A stretch of 64,000 bases of DNA from DASRFA01 sp035651755. GTDB lineage: Bacteria > Desulfobacterota > Binatia > UBA12015. Where the stretch lies: the NCBI GenBank assembly GCA_035651755.1, contig DASRFA010000056.1, positions 372,001 to 436,000 on the forward strand. Direction: 5' to 3'. Made by a program: the position numbers and the translations under genes. Positions 24,409-34,600 of the stretch are shown piece after piece (position 1 is the stretch's first letter; every line of letters begins with the position of its first letter). The notes under the pieces are model-generated. The model searched no databases. It had not been told where the DNA came from and saw nothing but the letters and a program-made list of their open reading frames with translations.

Positions 24409-25707
24409 ATGAGCCCCCGTGCACGAGGATCTCCATGGTCGCTGCATCCTGTCGCGACGGTCCTGGCCGGCGCGTTCGCCAGCCTGTTGGCCATCGCTTC
24501 GTCGGCAGCGGCGAGCACGACCTTCGGGTCGCTCAGCAACTTCGACGTCTTCAACGACACCGGACAGGAGTGCCACGGTTTCGAGATCGAGCTCGACGGC
24601 GTGACGAGCGCCGACGTGAGCTACACGTTCGGCGCACCGTACGAGCGGTATGGAAACCCGAAGATCGTCGATTTCCCGGGCGGTGTGTTCGTCCGATACG
24701 AGAGCCCGTACGATCCGGTGCAGCAGGCGTTCACGCAGGCGACGCCGATGGCTCCTGCAGTCATCACGCCGACCGATGGCCACGCCTGCTGGACCGGCGG
24801 ATCGGGCAGCTACCTGACGAGCGGCTGCGAGCACTTCGGGCTCGGGCTCAACGCGAACCCGACGAGCACCGTCTACCGATGGCTGATCGCCGACCCGTCG
24901 CGTCCGGGGTCGCTGCTGGCGGCGGGCACGTCGGTGAGCTTGCCGGCGCCCGTGTGGAACGTCGTGCCGCAGCCGGCGGCGCCGCCCGTCGTGCAGGCCG
25001 TCGTTCCGGCACCTCCGCCGGAGATCGAAGGTCAGTTCGGCGACGCCATGTGGGTGAAGGTGTTCGTGACCGAGGCCGCCGATCCGGTGGAGCTCGACCA
25101 CCTGGTGACGGACGACCCGGCGGTCCCGCAGGAAGCGGGCGAGACGGAGATCGAGTGGACGGTCCTGCAGGCCGGGCCTGCCGGCGGAGGCGCGCGCAAC
25201 GAGATCGCGAGCGAGGCGCAGGTCGGTGCCGGGAACGACTCCGTCACCCGGCGCTACGAGTTCTACGAGTACACCGGCGCCTACGACACGGAGAGCCACG
25301 AGGTGACGTGCGGCGGCGACGGTAGCTGCGACGTGCCGCTCGCCGGCGAGCTCGGCAACTACCTTGGCGCGCAGAACGCCGCCGTCAATCTCGCCGAGCT
25401 CCCGGCCTGCGCGATCAAGCCCGCGAAGCCGGCGCTCTTGCGACCGTGGCGGGCTCGAGAAGTCCCCGGCCGGCACCCGCGGCTCTCTTGGTCGAGCGCG
25501 CGCTGCGCCGACGACTACACCGTCGTGGTGAGGCTCGGCTCGAAGACCGGACCGATCGCCGACCGGTCGCCCGCGCAGACCAGCACGACCTACAAGACGA
25601 GCCGGCTCGAGCGCGGGATGACGTACTTCTGGAAGGCGAAGGCGTGCAACGGCGTCGGCTGCACGTCGAGCGCCTTCTCGCACTTCACGGTCCCGACGCT
25701 GCCGTGA
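24409..25707 (+). CDS. Large secreted protein of unknown function with C-terminal Fn3-like domain
   Basis: A 432-residue protein. Signal peptide: basic MSPRARG start, hydrophobic core VATVLAGAFASLLAIASSAAAS. The middle, about 40-330, contains NDTGQECHGFEIELDG and a GGGDGSCDVPLAGELGNYLGAQNAA block; the last 100 residues look like a fibronectin III-type fold (HPRLSWSSARCADDYTVVVRLGS...MTYFWKAKACNGVGCTSS). Four or more paired Cys suit an oxidising location. GGGAGG precedes ATG. No known family. It appears to be driven by a sigma54 promoter and to share its activator site with the CBS-USP-cytochrome unit. Confidence 0.75.
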   Translation: MSPRARGSPWSLHPVATVLAGAFASLLAIASSAAASTTFGSLSNFDVFNDTGQECHGFEIELDGVTSADVSYTFGAPYERYGNPKIVDFPGGVFVRYESPYDPVQQAFTQATPMAPAVITPTDGHACWTGGSGSYLTSGCEHFGLGLNANPTSTVYRWLIADPSRPGSLLAAGTSVSLPAPVWNVVPQPAAPPVVQAVVPAPPPEIEGQFGDAMWVKVFVTEAADPVELDHLVTDDPAVPQEAGETEIEWTVLQAGPAGGGARNEIASEAQVGAGNDSVTRRYEFYEYTGAYDTESHEVTCGGDGSCDVPLAGELGNYLGAQNAAVNLAELPACAIKPAKPALLRPWRAREVPGRHPRLSWSSARCADDYTVVVRLGSKTGPIADRSPAQTSTTYKTSRLERGMTYFWKAKACNGVGCTSSAFSHFTVPTLP

Positions 25708-25729
25708 CCCGCGACACGTAGGGCGCACC

Positions 25730-25766
25730 GGCCGGCCGCGACGCCGGTGACCTGGCGCGGCCGGCC
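25730..25766 (+). terminator. Hairpin after the secreted-protein gene
   Basis: GGCCGGCCGCG and CGCGGCCGGCC form a perfect 11 bp stem with a 15 nt loop, 22 bp after the stop. No T-run follows. A second small hairpin (CTCGCC-TCGG-GGCGAG, 25780-25795) lies right before the sigma factor ATG. Confidence 0.45.
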
Positions 25767-25800
25767 CGCCGTACGATAGCCTCGCCTCGGGGCGAGCGGC

Positions 25801-27045
25801 ATGGCGGAAGCGAGCATCGAGCGGTTCTACCGCGAGGAGTTCGGGCGCGTGCTCGCGACCGTCGTCCGCCTGGTCGGCGACCTCCACGTCTCCGAGGAGT
25901 CGGTCCAGGACGCGTTCACCGTCGCGCTCCAGCTCTGGCCGCGCGAAGGCTGGCCCGCGAACCCGCGCGCCTGGCTCGTGTCGACGGCGCGCCACAAGGC
26001 GATCGACACGCTGCGCCGCGCCGGGCGCCTGAACGAGATCCGCGACGAGATCGGCCACACGTCGAAGACCTGGAGCGATCCGGTCGACGCCGAGCGTCCG
26101 GACGAGTCGATCCCCGACGAGCGCCTGCGCCTGGTGTTCACCTGCTGCCACCCGGCGCTCGCGAGCGAGGCACAGATCGCGCTGTCGCTGCGGACGCTGT
26201 GCGGCCTCTCGACCGAGGAGATCGCGCGCGCCTTCCTGGTCGCGCCGGCGACGATGGCGCAGCGGCTCGTTCGCGCCAAGAACAAGATCCGAACGGCCGG
26301 CATCCCGTACGAGGTGCCGCCGCCGCGCGTGCTTCCCGAGCGGCTCGCGGCGGTCATGGCGGTCGTCTACCTGGTCTTCAACGAGGGCTACGCCGCGAGC
26401 GGCGGCGAGGCGCTCGTGCGCGCCGATCTCTGCAGCGAGGCGATCCGCCTGGCGCGCATCCTGTGCTCGCTTCTCCCCGAGGAGCGCGAGCCGCGCAGCC
26501 TCCTCGCCCTCATGCTCCTCCACGACGCGCGGCGAGCGGCGCGGACGACCCCGGACGGCGACCTCGTGCTGCTCGAGGAGCAGGACCGGACGCGCTGGGA
26601 TCACGAGCAGATCGCGGAAGGGCTCGCGCTCGCCGCCGAGAGCCTCCGCGCCGGGCCGGCCGGTCCATACGCGCTCCAGGCCGGGATCGCGGCCGAGCAC
26701 GCGCGCGCAGCGCGCGCCGCCGACACCGACTGGGCCCGCATCGCCGCGCTCTACGGGGCGCTGCTCGACATCCAGCCGTCTCCGGTCGTCGAGCTGAACC
26801 GGGCGGTCGCGGTCGCGATGAGCGACGGGCCGGAGGCGGGGCTCGCGCTGCTCGGGTCGATCCGGCAGCGCGAGGCGCTCGACGGCTACCACCTGCTGTG
26901 GGCGACGGAAGCGGATTTCCTCCGGCGGCTCGGCCGGCGCCGGGATGCCGCGGAGGCGTACCGGCGCGCCCTCGCCCTCGTCGCGACCGGCCCCGAGCGA
27001 CGGTTCCTCGAGCGCCGGCTGGCCGCGATGCAACAGGATGGCTGA
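25801..27045 (+). CDS. ECF sigma factor with C-terminal TPR-like extension (ECF42 type)
   Basis: A 414-residue sigma factor. Region 2 spans about 5-75 (EESVQDAFTVALQLWP, PRAWLVSTARHKAIDTLRR), region 4 about 110-165 (LSLRTLCGLSTEEIARAFLVAPATMAQRLVRAKNKIR). The remaining 240 residues are the helical extension typical of ECF42 (DUF6596), with FNEGYAAS and LLDIQPSPVVELNRAVAVA. ECF42 members have no anti-sigma factor and act through this extension; they usually sit beside DGPF/YCII-domain genes, none of which is present here. Confidence 0.9.
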   Translation: MAEASIERFYREEFGRVLATVVRLVGDLHVSEESVQDAFTVALQLWPREGWPANPRAWLVSTARHKAIDTLRRAGRLNEIRDEIGHTSKTWSDPVDAERPDESIPDERLRLVFTCCHPALASEAQIALSLRTLCGLSTEEIARAFLVAPATMAQRLVRAKNKIRTAGIPYEVPPPRVLPERLAAVMAVVYLVFNEGYAASGGEALVRADLCSEAIRLARILCSLLPEEREPRSLLALMLLHDARRAARTTPDGDLVLLEEQDRTRWDHEQIAEGLALAAESLRAGPAGPYALQAGIAAEHARAARAADTDWARIAALYGALLDIQPSPVVELNRAVAVAMSDGPEAGLALLGSIRQREALDGYHLLWATEADFLRRLGRRRDAAEAYRRALALVATGPERRFLERRLAAMQQDG

Positions 27046-27051
27046 GCGGCC

Positions 27052-28161
27052 TCAGCGGCCGAGGTAGCTCCGGACCTCCTCGCGCCAGGGCGCGCCGTGC
27101 ACGACCTCGAGCAGGTCGACGTCGATCGCGTGCCGGAGCGGGCTGTCGAGCGGGAGCGCGAACGCGACGAAGCCGCGGTCGCGCGGGTGCGGCACGACGG
27201 CCACCTCGCCCGCGTGCGCGGCCGCGAGGTACTTCAAGACCGGCTCCTCGTCGACGAAGGCGTCGATCGCGCGGTCCGCGACGTCGCGCACGCCGGCCTC
27301 CACGTCCTGGTAGCGGCGGAACGGGACCCCGCGCTCGGCGAGGAACTCGGCGCCCACGGACTCGTCGACCGCGCCGACCCGCACGCGCGTCAAGTCCGCG
27401 AACGTCCGGATGACCGGGTCGAGGTTGTGCACCGTGAGCGACGACGTGACGAGCGCGGTGAACATCGACACGAGGACGATCGACACGAACATCCAGACGA
27501 TGCCGACGAGACGCCCCGCCAGCGTGACGGGGGTACGGTCGCCGTAGCCGACGGTCGACATCGTGCTGGCCGACCACCATACGCCCTCGCCGATCCCGTG
27601 CCCGGCGGGACCGCCGAAGTGCTCGGGATTGCGGCCGCGCTCGACGAGCCACACGACGACTCCGAACGCGACCATCGTGGCGAGGAGAGCGAGGCTCGTC
27701 CACAGGATCCTGCTCGAGAAGACCGACACGGTCGCGCGCAGCCACGAGCCCGTCGACGACGGCCGCGACGCGATCCCGAACGCGACGTTCAGGAACGGGC
27801 TCGTGAACTCCATCGCGCGCTGGCGCTCGGCCGTGATCGTGAGCGGGCCGACCGCGACGTCGACCTGCTTTTCCTGGACGGCCTGCAGGAGCCGATCGAG
27901 CGCGAACGGCTCGAAGCGGAACCGGAGCTGCTCGCGGAGCGCGATCTCGCGCCAGAGGTCGACCGCGAGGCCGGTCCAGTCGCCGTCGGGCGACCGCATC
28001 GAGAACGGCGGCTTGTCGTAGACGCCGACGACCAGCTCGCGCGACGTCGGGGCACTCTCCGGCTCCGCTGCGCCCGCTCCGTGACCATCGCGCGCGAGCG
28101 GTCGACCGAGGACGAGAGCGACCGCGAGCAGCACCGAGACCGCGAGCGTCGGCCGGAACAC
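27052..28161 (-). CDS. GluR0-like ligand-gated potassium channel
   Basis: A 369-residue protein with the split plan of a prokaryotic ionotropic glutamate receptor. Signal 1-32; binding lobe 1 about 41-148 (VGVYDKPPFSM, GPLTITAERQRAMEFTSPF, with Arg113 at the alpha-carboxylate position); TM1 150-172; pore loop and filter TVGYGD at 203-208, identical to potassium channels; TM2 213-240; binding lobe 2 about 246-350. There is no third TM as in animal receptors. Expected to admit K+ when an amino acid or similar ligand binds in the periplasm. Ends 6 bp from the convergent sigma gene; a single-gene unit. Confidence 0.9.
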   Translation of the reverse strand: MFRPTLAVSVLLAVALVLGRPLARDGHGAGAAEPESAPTSRELVVGVYDKPPFSMRSPDGDWTGLAVDLWREIALREQLRFRFEPFALDRLLQAVQEKQVDVAVGPLTITAERQRAMEFTSPFLNVAFGIASRPSSTGSWLRATVSVFSSRILWTSLALLATMVAFGVVVWLVERGRNPEHFGGPAGHGIGEGVWWSASTMSTVGYGDRTPVTLAGRLVGIVWMFVSIVLVSMFTALVTSSLTVHNLDPVIRTFADLTRVRVGAVDESVGAEFLAERGVPFRRYQDVEAGVRDVADRAIDAFVDEEPVLKYLAAAHAGEVAVVPHPRDRGFVAFALPLDSPLRHAIDVDLLEVVHGAPWREEVRSYLGR

Positions 28162-28219
28162 CGGGGCGGTCGCTATCCCGCGCGCTCCGCGCGCGCAACC
28201 GGCGGTCGCGTCGGCAGGG

Positions 28220-29359
28220 TCAGACGACGTTGCTCGCGCGGAGCTCCGCGATCTCGGCGGCCGACATGCCGAGCTCGCCGAGCACGGCGTCGGTATCCTG
28301 GCCGAGGGACACGGGCGGACGGCGCAGCCGACCGGGCGTGTCGGAGAGCTTGATCGGGACGCCGGTCATGCGCGTGCGTCCCGCCGGGCCGTCCATGTCG
28401 ACGATCATCGCGCGGTGCTTGACCTGTGGGTCCTCGTACATCTCGTCGAGCATGCTGACCGGCCCGAAGCAGATCTCCTTCGCGCCGAGCTCGGCCATCC
28501 ACTCGGCGAGCGTCTTCTCGCGGAACGCGGCGCGGAAGAACCGCATCATCTCGTCGAGCTTCTCGCCGTCGGCCCATTGCTCCGCGATCCAGTCCTCCTT
28601 GCCGAAATGGCGGCACAGCGTCGCCCAGAAGTGCGCCTCGTACGCTCCGACGGTCACGTGCCGCCCGTCGCGCGTCTCGTACACCGCGTAGAACGGGTGG
28701 CGGCCCGTCAAGTGCTCGCCGCCGCGCTTCGGCAGCCTGCCGTACGTCTGGTGGAGGAGGATGTGGTACGCGTTCCACGCGACCATGCCGTCCATCATCG
28801 CGACGTCGACGGCCTGCCCGCGACCCGTCTGCTCGCGCGCGAGAAGCGCGGTGAGGATGCCGATCGCGGCCATCGACGAGCCGCCGCCGATGTCGGCGAT
28901 CTGGACGCCCGGGATGACCGGCGCCTCGCCTTCCTCGCCGATGTAGTTCAGGACGCCGGCGTAGCCGAGGTAATTGACGTCGTGTCCGACGCGGTCGCGG
29001 TACGGGCCGTCCTGGCCGTAGCCCGTGATCGAGCAGTAGACGACGCGCGGATTGCGCGCCGCGAGCGTCTCGTAGTCGACGCCGAGGCGCTTCATGACGC
29101 CGGGGCGGAAGCCCTCGAGCACGACGTCGGCGTCCTCGAGGAGCCGGAAGAAGATCTCGCGACCGCGCTCGGACTTGAGGTTCAGCGTCATGCTGCGCTT
29201 GTTGCGCGCGAGGAACGAGATGCCGACCCCGAACGGGTCGTTCGGCGCGCCGATGCAGAGGACGTCCATGCCGAGGTCGGCGAGGAGCGTCGAGCAGAAC
29301 GGGCCCGGCAGCTGCCGGGACAGGTCGAGCATCCGATAGCGTTCGAGGGCGAGTGGCAT
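28220..29359 (-). CDS. CaiB/BaiF CoA-transferase family III protein
   Basis: A 379-residue protein with the family opening LALERYRMLDLSRQLPGPFCSTLLADLG, NKRSMTLNLKSERG, the GHDVNYLGYAGVL block that holds the catalytic Asp, and CFGPV near the C-terminus. Members move CoA between acids or epimerise 2-methylacyl-CoAs; GHDxNY is particularly like alpha-methylacyl-CoA racemases. Start ATG 29359 with a GGAG about 9 nt upstream. It follows the GT-C-like gene by 62 bp on the same strand. Confidence 0.85.
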   Translation of the reverse strand: MPLALERYRMLDLSRQLPGPFCSTLLADLGMDVLCIGAPNDPFGVGISFLARNKRSMTLNLKSERGREIFFRLLEDADVVLEGFRPGVMKRLGVDYETLAARNPRVVYCSITGYGQDGPYRDRVGHDVNYLGYAGVLNYIGEEGEAPVIPGVQIADIGGGSSMAAIGILTALLAREQTGRGQAVDVAMMDGMVAWNAYHILLHQTYGRLPKRGGEHLTGRHPFYAVYETRDGRHVTVGAYEAHFWATLCRHFGKEDWIAEQWADGEKLDEMMRFFRAAFREKTLAEWMAELGAKEICFGPVSMLDEMYEDPQVKHRAMIVDMDGPAGRTRMTGVPIKLSDTPGRLRRPPVSLGQDTDAVLGELGMSAAEIAELRASNVV

Positions 29360-29421
29360 CGCGCGTCTCCGTGTCAGAGGGACGCGCGTTTCAACCGCAA
29401 CGGGTTCGCGTCGGCAACCGC

Positions 29422-31581
29422 TCACGGCTCGCGAACGGCGCGGCCTCGCGCCAGCGGCCGATCCGGATCGGACGTCGGGGCGACCTCCACGTCGTAGGTG
29501 CCGGGCGCGGTGGGCACCGCTTCGACCCGGACGGTTCGGCGGGCGACGCCTCCGGGCGGCAGCGCGAGCGGCAGGAGGAGGCGTCCGAAGGAGTCGACGG
29601 CGATCGTGCCGTCGGGCGCGCGCCACCGTACGCGAACGCGGCGCGGCGCGATCGGGCTCGGATGGCGAAACATCGTCGCGCTCGGGTTCCGGACGAGCAC
29701 CTCCACCGTCGCGTCCGCGGCTTCGCGCGACGGAGCGATCGCGAGGTCGCCGGGAAGCGGTGCTCCGCCCGCGACCGGAGATCCCGGCACCAGGACGGCG
29801 ACGTCCTCCGTGGTCGCGGGCGGCGGCGGAAGCGCGTGGAGCGACAGCCCGGGGGCGCTCGCCAGCAACGGCGCGCGCGGATCGAGTCCGGCGAGCCACG
29901 GGGCGAGGCGATCGCGCTCGGCAGGCGTCAAGAGCGACTCGTGGACGAGCGCGCTCCGGAAGCCGAGCGCCGCGAGCCCATCCGCGGCATCGGGAGCGGG
30001 AAGGCGCTCGACGAGCGCGGCGACGTCGTCGGCGACCGGCGTCGTGAACGAGCCGTAGCAGGCCGCGATCGGGCGGAGGTGCCACGCCCCTGCGCGCAGC
30101 GCCGGCACGGCGGCGAGCGCTCCGCCCGAGCTCGCGCCCGAGCGCATCGGCACATCCACGACGTCGCCCTCGGGCACGGCACGGTAGACCGCGAGCTCCT
30201 CGTCGGAAGGCCGCGCGCGCGCCGCGCGCACGACCGGCTCCTCGAGGAAGTCGACGCGCGCGGCCGGCGGCCACGCGACGTCGACGAGCGCGAGCGCGAC
30301 GACGGCCGCAGCCAGCGCGGCGCGGCCACCTGCCCGCGCCGGCGCCCGGAGAACGGCGCGCGCCCCGTAGGCCGCCAGCGCCGTCACCGCGGCGAGCCAT
30401 GCGAAGCGCGCGAGCGGAAGCGCGCGCACGGCGTCGATCCCCGGAAGCCACGCCGCGGCGACCGCGAGCGGCGACGGGATCACGAGGCGCGCTCCCGGGA
30501 GCGCGATCCCGGTGGAGAGGCACCAGACGACGAAGAGCCCGGCGCCGGCGAGCGGAAGGCGGGGATCGGCTCCGGGCGCGGCGCGCCGGCGCGCGCGGTC
30601 GGCGACCCCGACGACCGCGAGAAGGAGAGCGATCGTGCCCGGATACGCGGGGCCGCGCGGCGCGAAGAAGTGGCTCGGGTAGAAGAAGACCGCCATCCGC
30701 CCCTGCAGGACTTCCCACATCCGGCGCGTCTCGAGGTATGGCGCGAACAGGAGCGCCGCGAGCGCGGCGAGGGCGGTCGCGACGACGGCGAGCTTCGGAA
30801 GCAGCGCCGCGATCGCGCGCCGGCGCGCGATCGCGAGCAGCGAGCCGAACGCGCCGACCAGCAGCGCGGCGCCGATCACCTGGTAGAAGCTCGCGAGCAG
30901 CTGGAGGCCGCCGAAGACCGCGACGAGCGCGGCGTCGCGCCAGCGTCCCCGGACGAACAGCCGGTGCGTGAAGAGGAGGAGGAGCGGCGTCCAGGCGTTC
31001 TCGACCAGGTACGGCTTCGAGAGGTGGACGAGGCGGCCGGGGTGGAACGCGAAGAGGAGGCCCGCGACGAACGCCGCCGCCGCGCTTCCCGTCCACGCGG
31101 CGCCGAGCGCGTACATCGCGAGCGCCGGCACCACGAGCGCCGCGACCGCGACCGCGTTGAACGTCGCGATCGGATCGCGCGTGAGCGCCCACGGGAGAGC
31201 CGCGAGGAGCCCTTCGCCGAGCGCGTGCTCGCCGAGCGTGTACGACCGCGCGAGCGGCCGGCACATGCCGCCCTCGAGAATCGTCCAGGGTGCGGTCGTG
31301 AGGCGATGCGCGTTGTCGGCGATCGCGCGCACCGAGAACGCCTGGTCCGACCGGTCGAGCGCGAGGACGCCGTGCTTCTCCGCCTCGAACGGGTACGGGA
31401 GGAGGGTCCGCGGAGCGGGGGCGACGGCGCGCAGCGTGAAGAGCGCGAGCGCGACGTACGCGGCCGCGGCGGCCGCCGCCGGCGCGACGCGCGAGCCGCC
31501 GCGCGGTGCCGCGTCCGTCACGGGCGAGCGCCGGCGCGCGCGGCGCGCGGGTCGCGAAGCGCCATCGCGCGTCCTTAGCAC
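29422..31581 (-). CDS. Large polytopic membrane protein, GT-C-like
   Basis: A protein of up to 719 residues: about 12 predicted helices in residues 30-440 and a soluble beta-rich C-terminal domain (VRVRWRAPDGTIAVDSFGRLLLPLALPPGG...GTYDVEVAPTSDPDRP). The plan resembles GT-C/YfhO-type glycosyltransferases, although the acidic catalytic loop after TM1 is not obvious. GTG 31581 gives an Arg-rich leader; GTG 31521 is an equally possible start and neither has a clear ribosome site. It lies 43 bp after the beta-propeller gene. Confidence 0.65.
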   Translation of the reverse strand: MLRTRDGASRPARRARRRSPVTDAAPRGGSRVAPAAAAAAAYVALALFTLRAVAPAPRTLLPYPFEAEKHGVLALDRSDQAFSVRAIADNAHRLTTAPWTILEGGMCRPLARSYTLGEHALGEGLLAALPWALTRDPIATFNAVAVAALVVPALAMYALGAAWTGSAAAAFVAGLLFAFHPGRLVHLSKPYLVENAWTPLLLLFTHRLFVRGRWRDAALVAVFGGLQLLASFYQVIGAALLVGAFGSLLAIARRRAIAALLPKLAVVATALAALAALLFAPYLETRRMWEVLQGRMAVFFYPSHFFAPRGPAYPGTIALLLAVVGVADRARRRAAPGADPRLPLAGAGLFVVWCLSTGIALPGARLVIPSPLAVAAAWLPGIDAVRALPLARFAWLAAVTALAAYGARAVLRAPARAGGRAALAAAVVALALVDVAWPPAARVDFLEEPVVRAARARPSDEELAVYRAVPEGDVVDVPMRSGASSGGALAAVPALRAGAWHLRPIAACYGSFTTPVADDVAALVERLPAPDAADGLAALGFRSALVHESLLTPAERDRLAPWLAGLDPRAPLLASAPGLSLHALPPPPATTEDVAVLVPGSPVAGGAPLPGDLAIAPSREAADATVEVLVRNPSATMFRHPSPIAPRRVRVRWRAPDGTIAVDSFGRLLLPLALPPGGVARRTVRVEAVPTAPGTYDVEVAPTSDPDRPLARGRAVREP

Positions 31582-31624
31582 GCGCCGCCGCGGGCACCGC
31601 GCGCAAGCCCGACGGGCGGCGCGA

Positions 31625-34600
31625 TCAGCCGAGCGGCGGGGCGAGGCAGGCGCGTGGCGCCGGGCTCTTCGGCCTCCCGTTGAACTTGTCGGTCTCGTCG
31701 TTGTGGCCGACGGTCGGCGGCTTGCCGCTCGTCTTGGCCGGCGCCTCGCCGCACCACTCGACCGCGTTCCCGAGCGCGAGGCGGACGGCGATCCGTCCCT
31801 GGCGCGGCTCGTCGAGCGTGTATCCGAAGCTCGCGCCGCGCGCGGTGACCTTCACGAGGTCCGCCTTCACGTCGACCGCGGAGACCGGTCCGTTGGGATC
31901 CGAGCTCCGGTAGCGATACGCGCCGGTGCCGACGCGGCTCCAGCCGCTCGCGGGCAGCGCGATCGTCGCCTGCTCGAGACCGCCGTTCGCGTTGTGCACG
32001 CGCAGCGTCGCGCCGGCGAGCGTCGGATCGCCGGCCGACCCGAACGCCGGCGGCACGACGCGGTTGCCGGGCGCGTCCGTGCGGGTGCTCGAGCGGAAGG
32101 TCGTCCGGCGGCGCGTCGGGCTGATCGGCGGCACGCTGTCGTCGCGCATGGAGAGCGCGGTCGTCTGTACGGGCACGATCGCGAGGCCGCCCGGGAGGCT
32201 CCGCGGGTCGGCGGGGTCGCTGCCCGCGTCGAGCTCGTCGCGATCCAAGGCGCCGTCGCCGTCGCGGTCGACGCCGAGGCGCGTGCCGAGGCCGGGCGGC
32301 ACGCAGGTGTACTCGAGCTCCTGACCCGCGGTCGCCGCGTTCGCGCGCAGGGCCGACTCGGAGACGAGCGGCTCGGCCGCGCGATCGGAGCGGAAGCTGC
32401 CGCCCGAGACGTGCACCCAGCCGCGCGCGACGCCTCCCTGATTCCCCTTCACGACGAGATCGCAGTCGCCGGCGTCGTCGCGCGCGACCAGGAGGTTGAT
32501 GCGCGCGACCAGCGCGGAGTCGCTCCAGGTCGAGCTGGTCGCCGACACCTGCTGGCCGACCGCGGGGCGGAGGCCCGTGTCGAACGCGAGCAGGAACTGC
32601 TCGACGTTCCGGCGGTTCTGGTTGGCGGTCGACGCCGGGCTCCCGAAGTTGAACACGGGCGCGTTCAGGAACAGGAAGACGGTCGCGACGCTGCCGTCGT
32701 GCAGGAAGCCGAAGCCGCGGATCTGATCGCCCTGGAACCCGGTGCCGGGGAGACCGCTGCCGCCCGGGAACCCGAACATGCCGACCTTCTGGTAGAGATT
32801 CCGGAGGTGGGCGATCTTGAACTCCTGCGTCTCGCCCTCGACCGACGAGAAGCCGTCGGTGCCCAGCGGCAGGCGGTGGCAGTTCTGGCAGGGAGCTCCC
32901 GCATCGGCCGCCGCCGTCAAGAAGAAGCTCTCGCCGTTCGACTGCGCCGTCGTCGGCACGTCGTCGAGCGCGCGGATCGGGTTCGGCGGATAGCGCACCG
33001 TCAAGATGAAGTCCGTGAAGTCCTGCATCTCGTCGTCCGGCAGCTGGTCCGCGCGCCCGAGGAGGCCGACGAAAGCGGGGTTGAACGCCTTGAAGGCCAG
33101 CTGCTCGTCGAGCGGATCGCCGCCGCTCGTGCCGCCGGTGCGGTCGCCGCGCCAGTGCATCGGCCCCGCGTTCGCCATGCCGCGGAGGCTCTGCGTCGTC
33201 ATCGGGCCCTTGAGCGGGTGGAAGGGCCGGCCGGATCCGACGCGGAAGGGGTTCGGGTTCGGGATCGTCGACAGGCCCGAGCTGGCGTCGCCGAGGTCCC
33301 AGGCGAGGTCGTCCATGTCGCCGAAGATGTGGCAGCTCGCGCACGCGGAGTCGCCGTGGGCCGAGGTCCGGCGCGCGTCGTAGAGGACGCGCCGACCGCG
33401 CACGACGTCGAGCGGCTCGGGCTCGAAGCGTAGGCCCGCCGAGTCGGTCTGCTGGCGCGCGGACGCGACCGAGGCGTTGCTCACGATCGCGACCCGGTTC
33501 GTGAAGCGGCTCATCACGTAGAGGCGATCGCGCGCGGCGTCGAGCGCGAGCCCGCTCGGCCCGCCGTTCACCTCCACGAGGTCGGGCGCGACCTGCCCCG
33601 CCTCGAGGAGCGCGGTCGAGTACGCCGCGACCTTCTCCGAGCCGAAGCCCGCGACGAAGAGCGTGCCGCCGTCCGGCGTGAGCGCGATCGCGACCGGGAA
33701 CGCGAGCGACTGCTCGACCTCCGAGGCCGGGCCCGGGACCGCGAAGTAGTCGATGTGCGGGTTCAGATGCTCGGGGATCACGGCCCCACCGGTCGTGACG
33801 AGCGTGATCCGGCTCTCCGCGATGTGGCCCTTCACCCCGTAGAGCGGGGTCGGATCGATGCCCTCGAAGCGGACGTGGTTCCGCGCGTCGGTGTTCGCGA
33901 CGTAGAGCTTTCCGGTCGCGGGGTTCACGACCATGTCGAAGAGCACGGTGCCGACGCCGCTGAAGGAGCCGGTCTCGACCGGAGTGCTCGCGTTCGCGTC
34001 GATCCGGAAGACGTCGCGGTCGGGGAGGTCGAACGGGACCTGCGCCGTCCAGTCGCGGCCGATCTCGTCCTCGAAGTGGTCGGTCGCCGCGTTGTACTTG
34101 ACGATCAGGCCGGTCGACGGCGCGTTGCCGAGCGCGCCGGGGGGCGGCGGCGGCGCGCCGCCGTTCGGCTGCACCGCGAGCTGGTTGATGGTCGTCGACT
34201 GGTTGCCCGACTTGAACACGGCGGCGTACACCGTCGACCCGTCCTGGCTGCGCGCGAGGGCGCGCGGCGAGTCGCCGAAGAGCACGACGTTCGCGATCGG
34301 CGTGCCGCCGAGCGCGGCGCCGAGCGCGTTCGCGTCGAACACCTGGACGACGGCGCGTCCCGTGCCGGGGGCCGTCAAACTGGCGGGGACCGGGCAGTTC
34401 TGGCCGCGCCGCGCCGTCGTCACGAACGCGCGCGCGCTGCTCGGGCCGGCGAACAGGATGTCGCGCGGCTCGTCGCAGGTGTGGAGCGTCCGGACGACGC
34501 GCGAGAGCGACGGGTCCGCCGCGTCCACCCGCACGATGCTGATGCTGTCCGACAAATGGTTCACGACCCACGCCTCGTCGGCGCTCCGCGCCGCGACCGC

